Source: an uncultured Oscillospiraceae bacterium
GTDB taxonomy: Bacteria; Bacillota; Clostridia; Oscillospirales; Oscillospiraceae
DNA length: 5,456 bases
Assembly: GCA_900762005.1 (NCBI GenBank)
Contig: CAAFEV010000045.1
Span: 1 to 5,456, forward strand
Direction: 5' to 3'
How positions within the stretch are numbered: position 1 is the stretch's first letter; every line of letters starts with the position of its first letter. The notes below the pieces were generated by a model that had not been told where the DNA came from, ran no database searches, and was given only the letters and a program-made list of their open reading frames with translations. Shown here piece by piece: positions 5,347 through 5,456 of the stretch. A program made the translations under genes and the position numbers.

Positions 5347-5456
5347 TAATATTCCGCTCGGGCGGAGAAGTTTGAAACAAGTTCAAACTTCATTTAGTTT
5401 AAGCCGTTTTTCTCGCCGCTGACGCAGCAACCGAAAAACATGGCACTTTATGACCA
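5347..5456 (+). promoter_or_regulatory. Structured 5' leader of an unidentified rightward transcript
   Basis: Downstream of the promoter three hairpins can be drawn in a row: TTCCGC-TCGG-GCGGAG (about 5352-5367), a perfect 10-bp stem GAAGTTTGAA-acaag-TTCAAACTTC (5367-5391), and GTTTTTC (5406-5412) with GAAAAAC (5433-5439) enclosing GCTG-acg-CAGC (5418-5428). The first two share one base and may compete. An ATG at 5440-5442 (MALYD...) follows the last hairpin immediately but has no Shine-Dalgarno sequence, so it may not be a start. It matches no riboswitch, T-box or housekeeping RNA that I recognise. It could be a cis-regulatory leader, the start of a small RNA, or a leader containing an operator. 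Confidence 0.4.

Noticed and set aside
5372..5422. A possible 16-codon leader peptide starting TTG at 5372 (MKQVQTSFSL...), with GGAG 4 nt upstream
   Set aside because: It has a rare start codon, short spacing and a generic sequence, with no run of a regulatory amino acid. It overlaps the palindrome, which could by itself explain the constraint.
1..5456. CRISPR array, tRNA, rRNA, insertion sequence or phage attachment site
   Set aside because: I saw no regularly spaced repeats, cloverleaf, transposase motifs or integrase-linked direct repeats anywhere in the window.

Overview
The window carries four complete protein-coding genes and the promoter and leader of a fifth transcript that runs off the right edge. 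Coding DNA is GC-rich, especially at third codon positions, with AT-rich gaps. Shine-Dalgarno sequences are strong (AAAGGAG type), promoters are sigma-A-like, and a CBS-domain family II pyrophosphatase is present. Together these point to a low- to mid-GC Gram-positive bacterium of the Clostridia, perhaps an Oscillospiraceae/Ruminococcaceae-type gut anaerobe. The taxonomic placement is inference.

Layout. Positions 1-279 hold no convincing gene; a rho-independent terminator on the minus strand lies at 41-81. An AraC-family regulator (280-1446, minus) and a sugar-nucleotidyltransferase-like protein (1495-2397, minus) are co-directional, 48 bp apart, and probably one operon read from a promoter at 2430-2458. 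Back to back with that promoter, another sigma-A promoter (2497-2525) drives the CBS/DRTGG-domain manganese-dependent inorganic pyrophosphatase (2552-4168, plus). A bidirectional terminator hairpin (4179-4210) follows its stop. The gap 4211-4426 is repeat-rich and includes a perfect 19-bp inverted repeat (4326-4381). Glutamate racemase murI (4427-5200, minus) converges on the pyrophosphatase. Its promoter (5234-5262) is divergent from an extended -10 promoter (5312-5340), which starts a hairpin-rich leader (about 5347-5456) whose gene lies mostly outside the window.

How the genes fit together. The nucleotidyltransferase is expected to release pyrophosphate when it makes a nucleotide-activated compound, and the divergent pyrophosphatase hydrolyses pyrophosphate under adenine-nucleotide control. 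A functional link is plausible but inferred. MurI supplies D-glutamate for peptidoglycan. All four genes look intact, and the window reads mostly as ordinary core chromosome. The less explained parts are the structured leader at the right edge, the long inverted repeat downstream of murI, and a recurrent arrangement in which a start-like codon is embedded in the Shine-Dalgarno sequence exactly three codons upstream of the likely true start.
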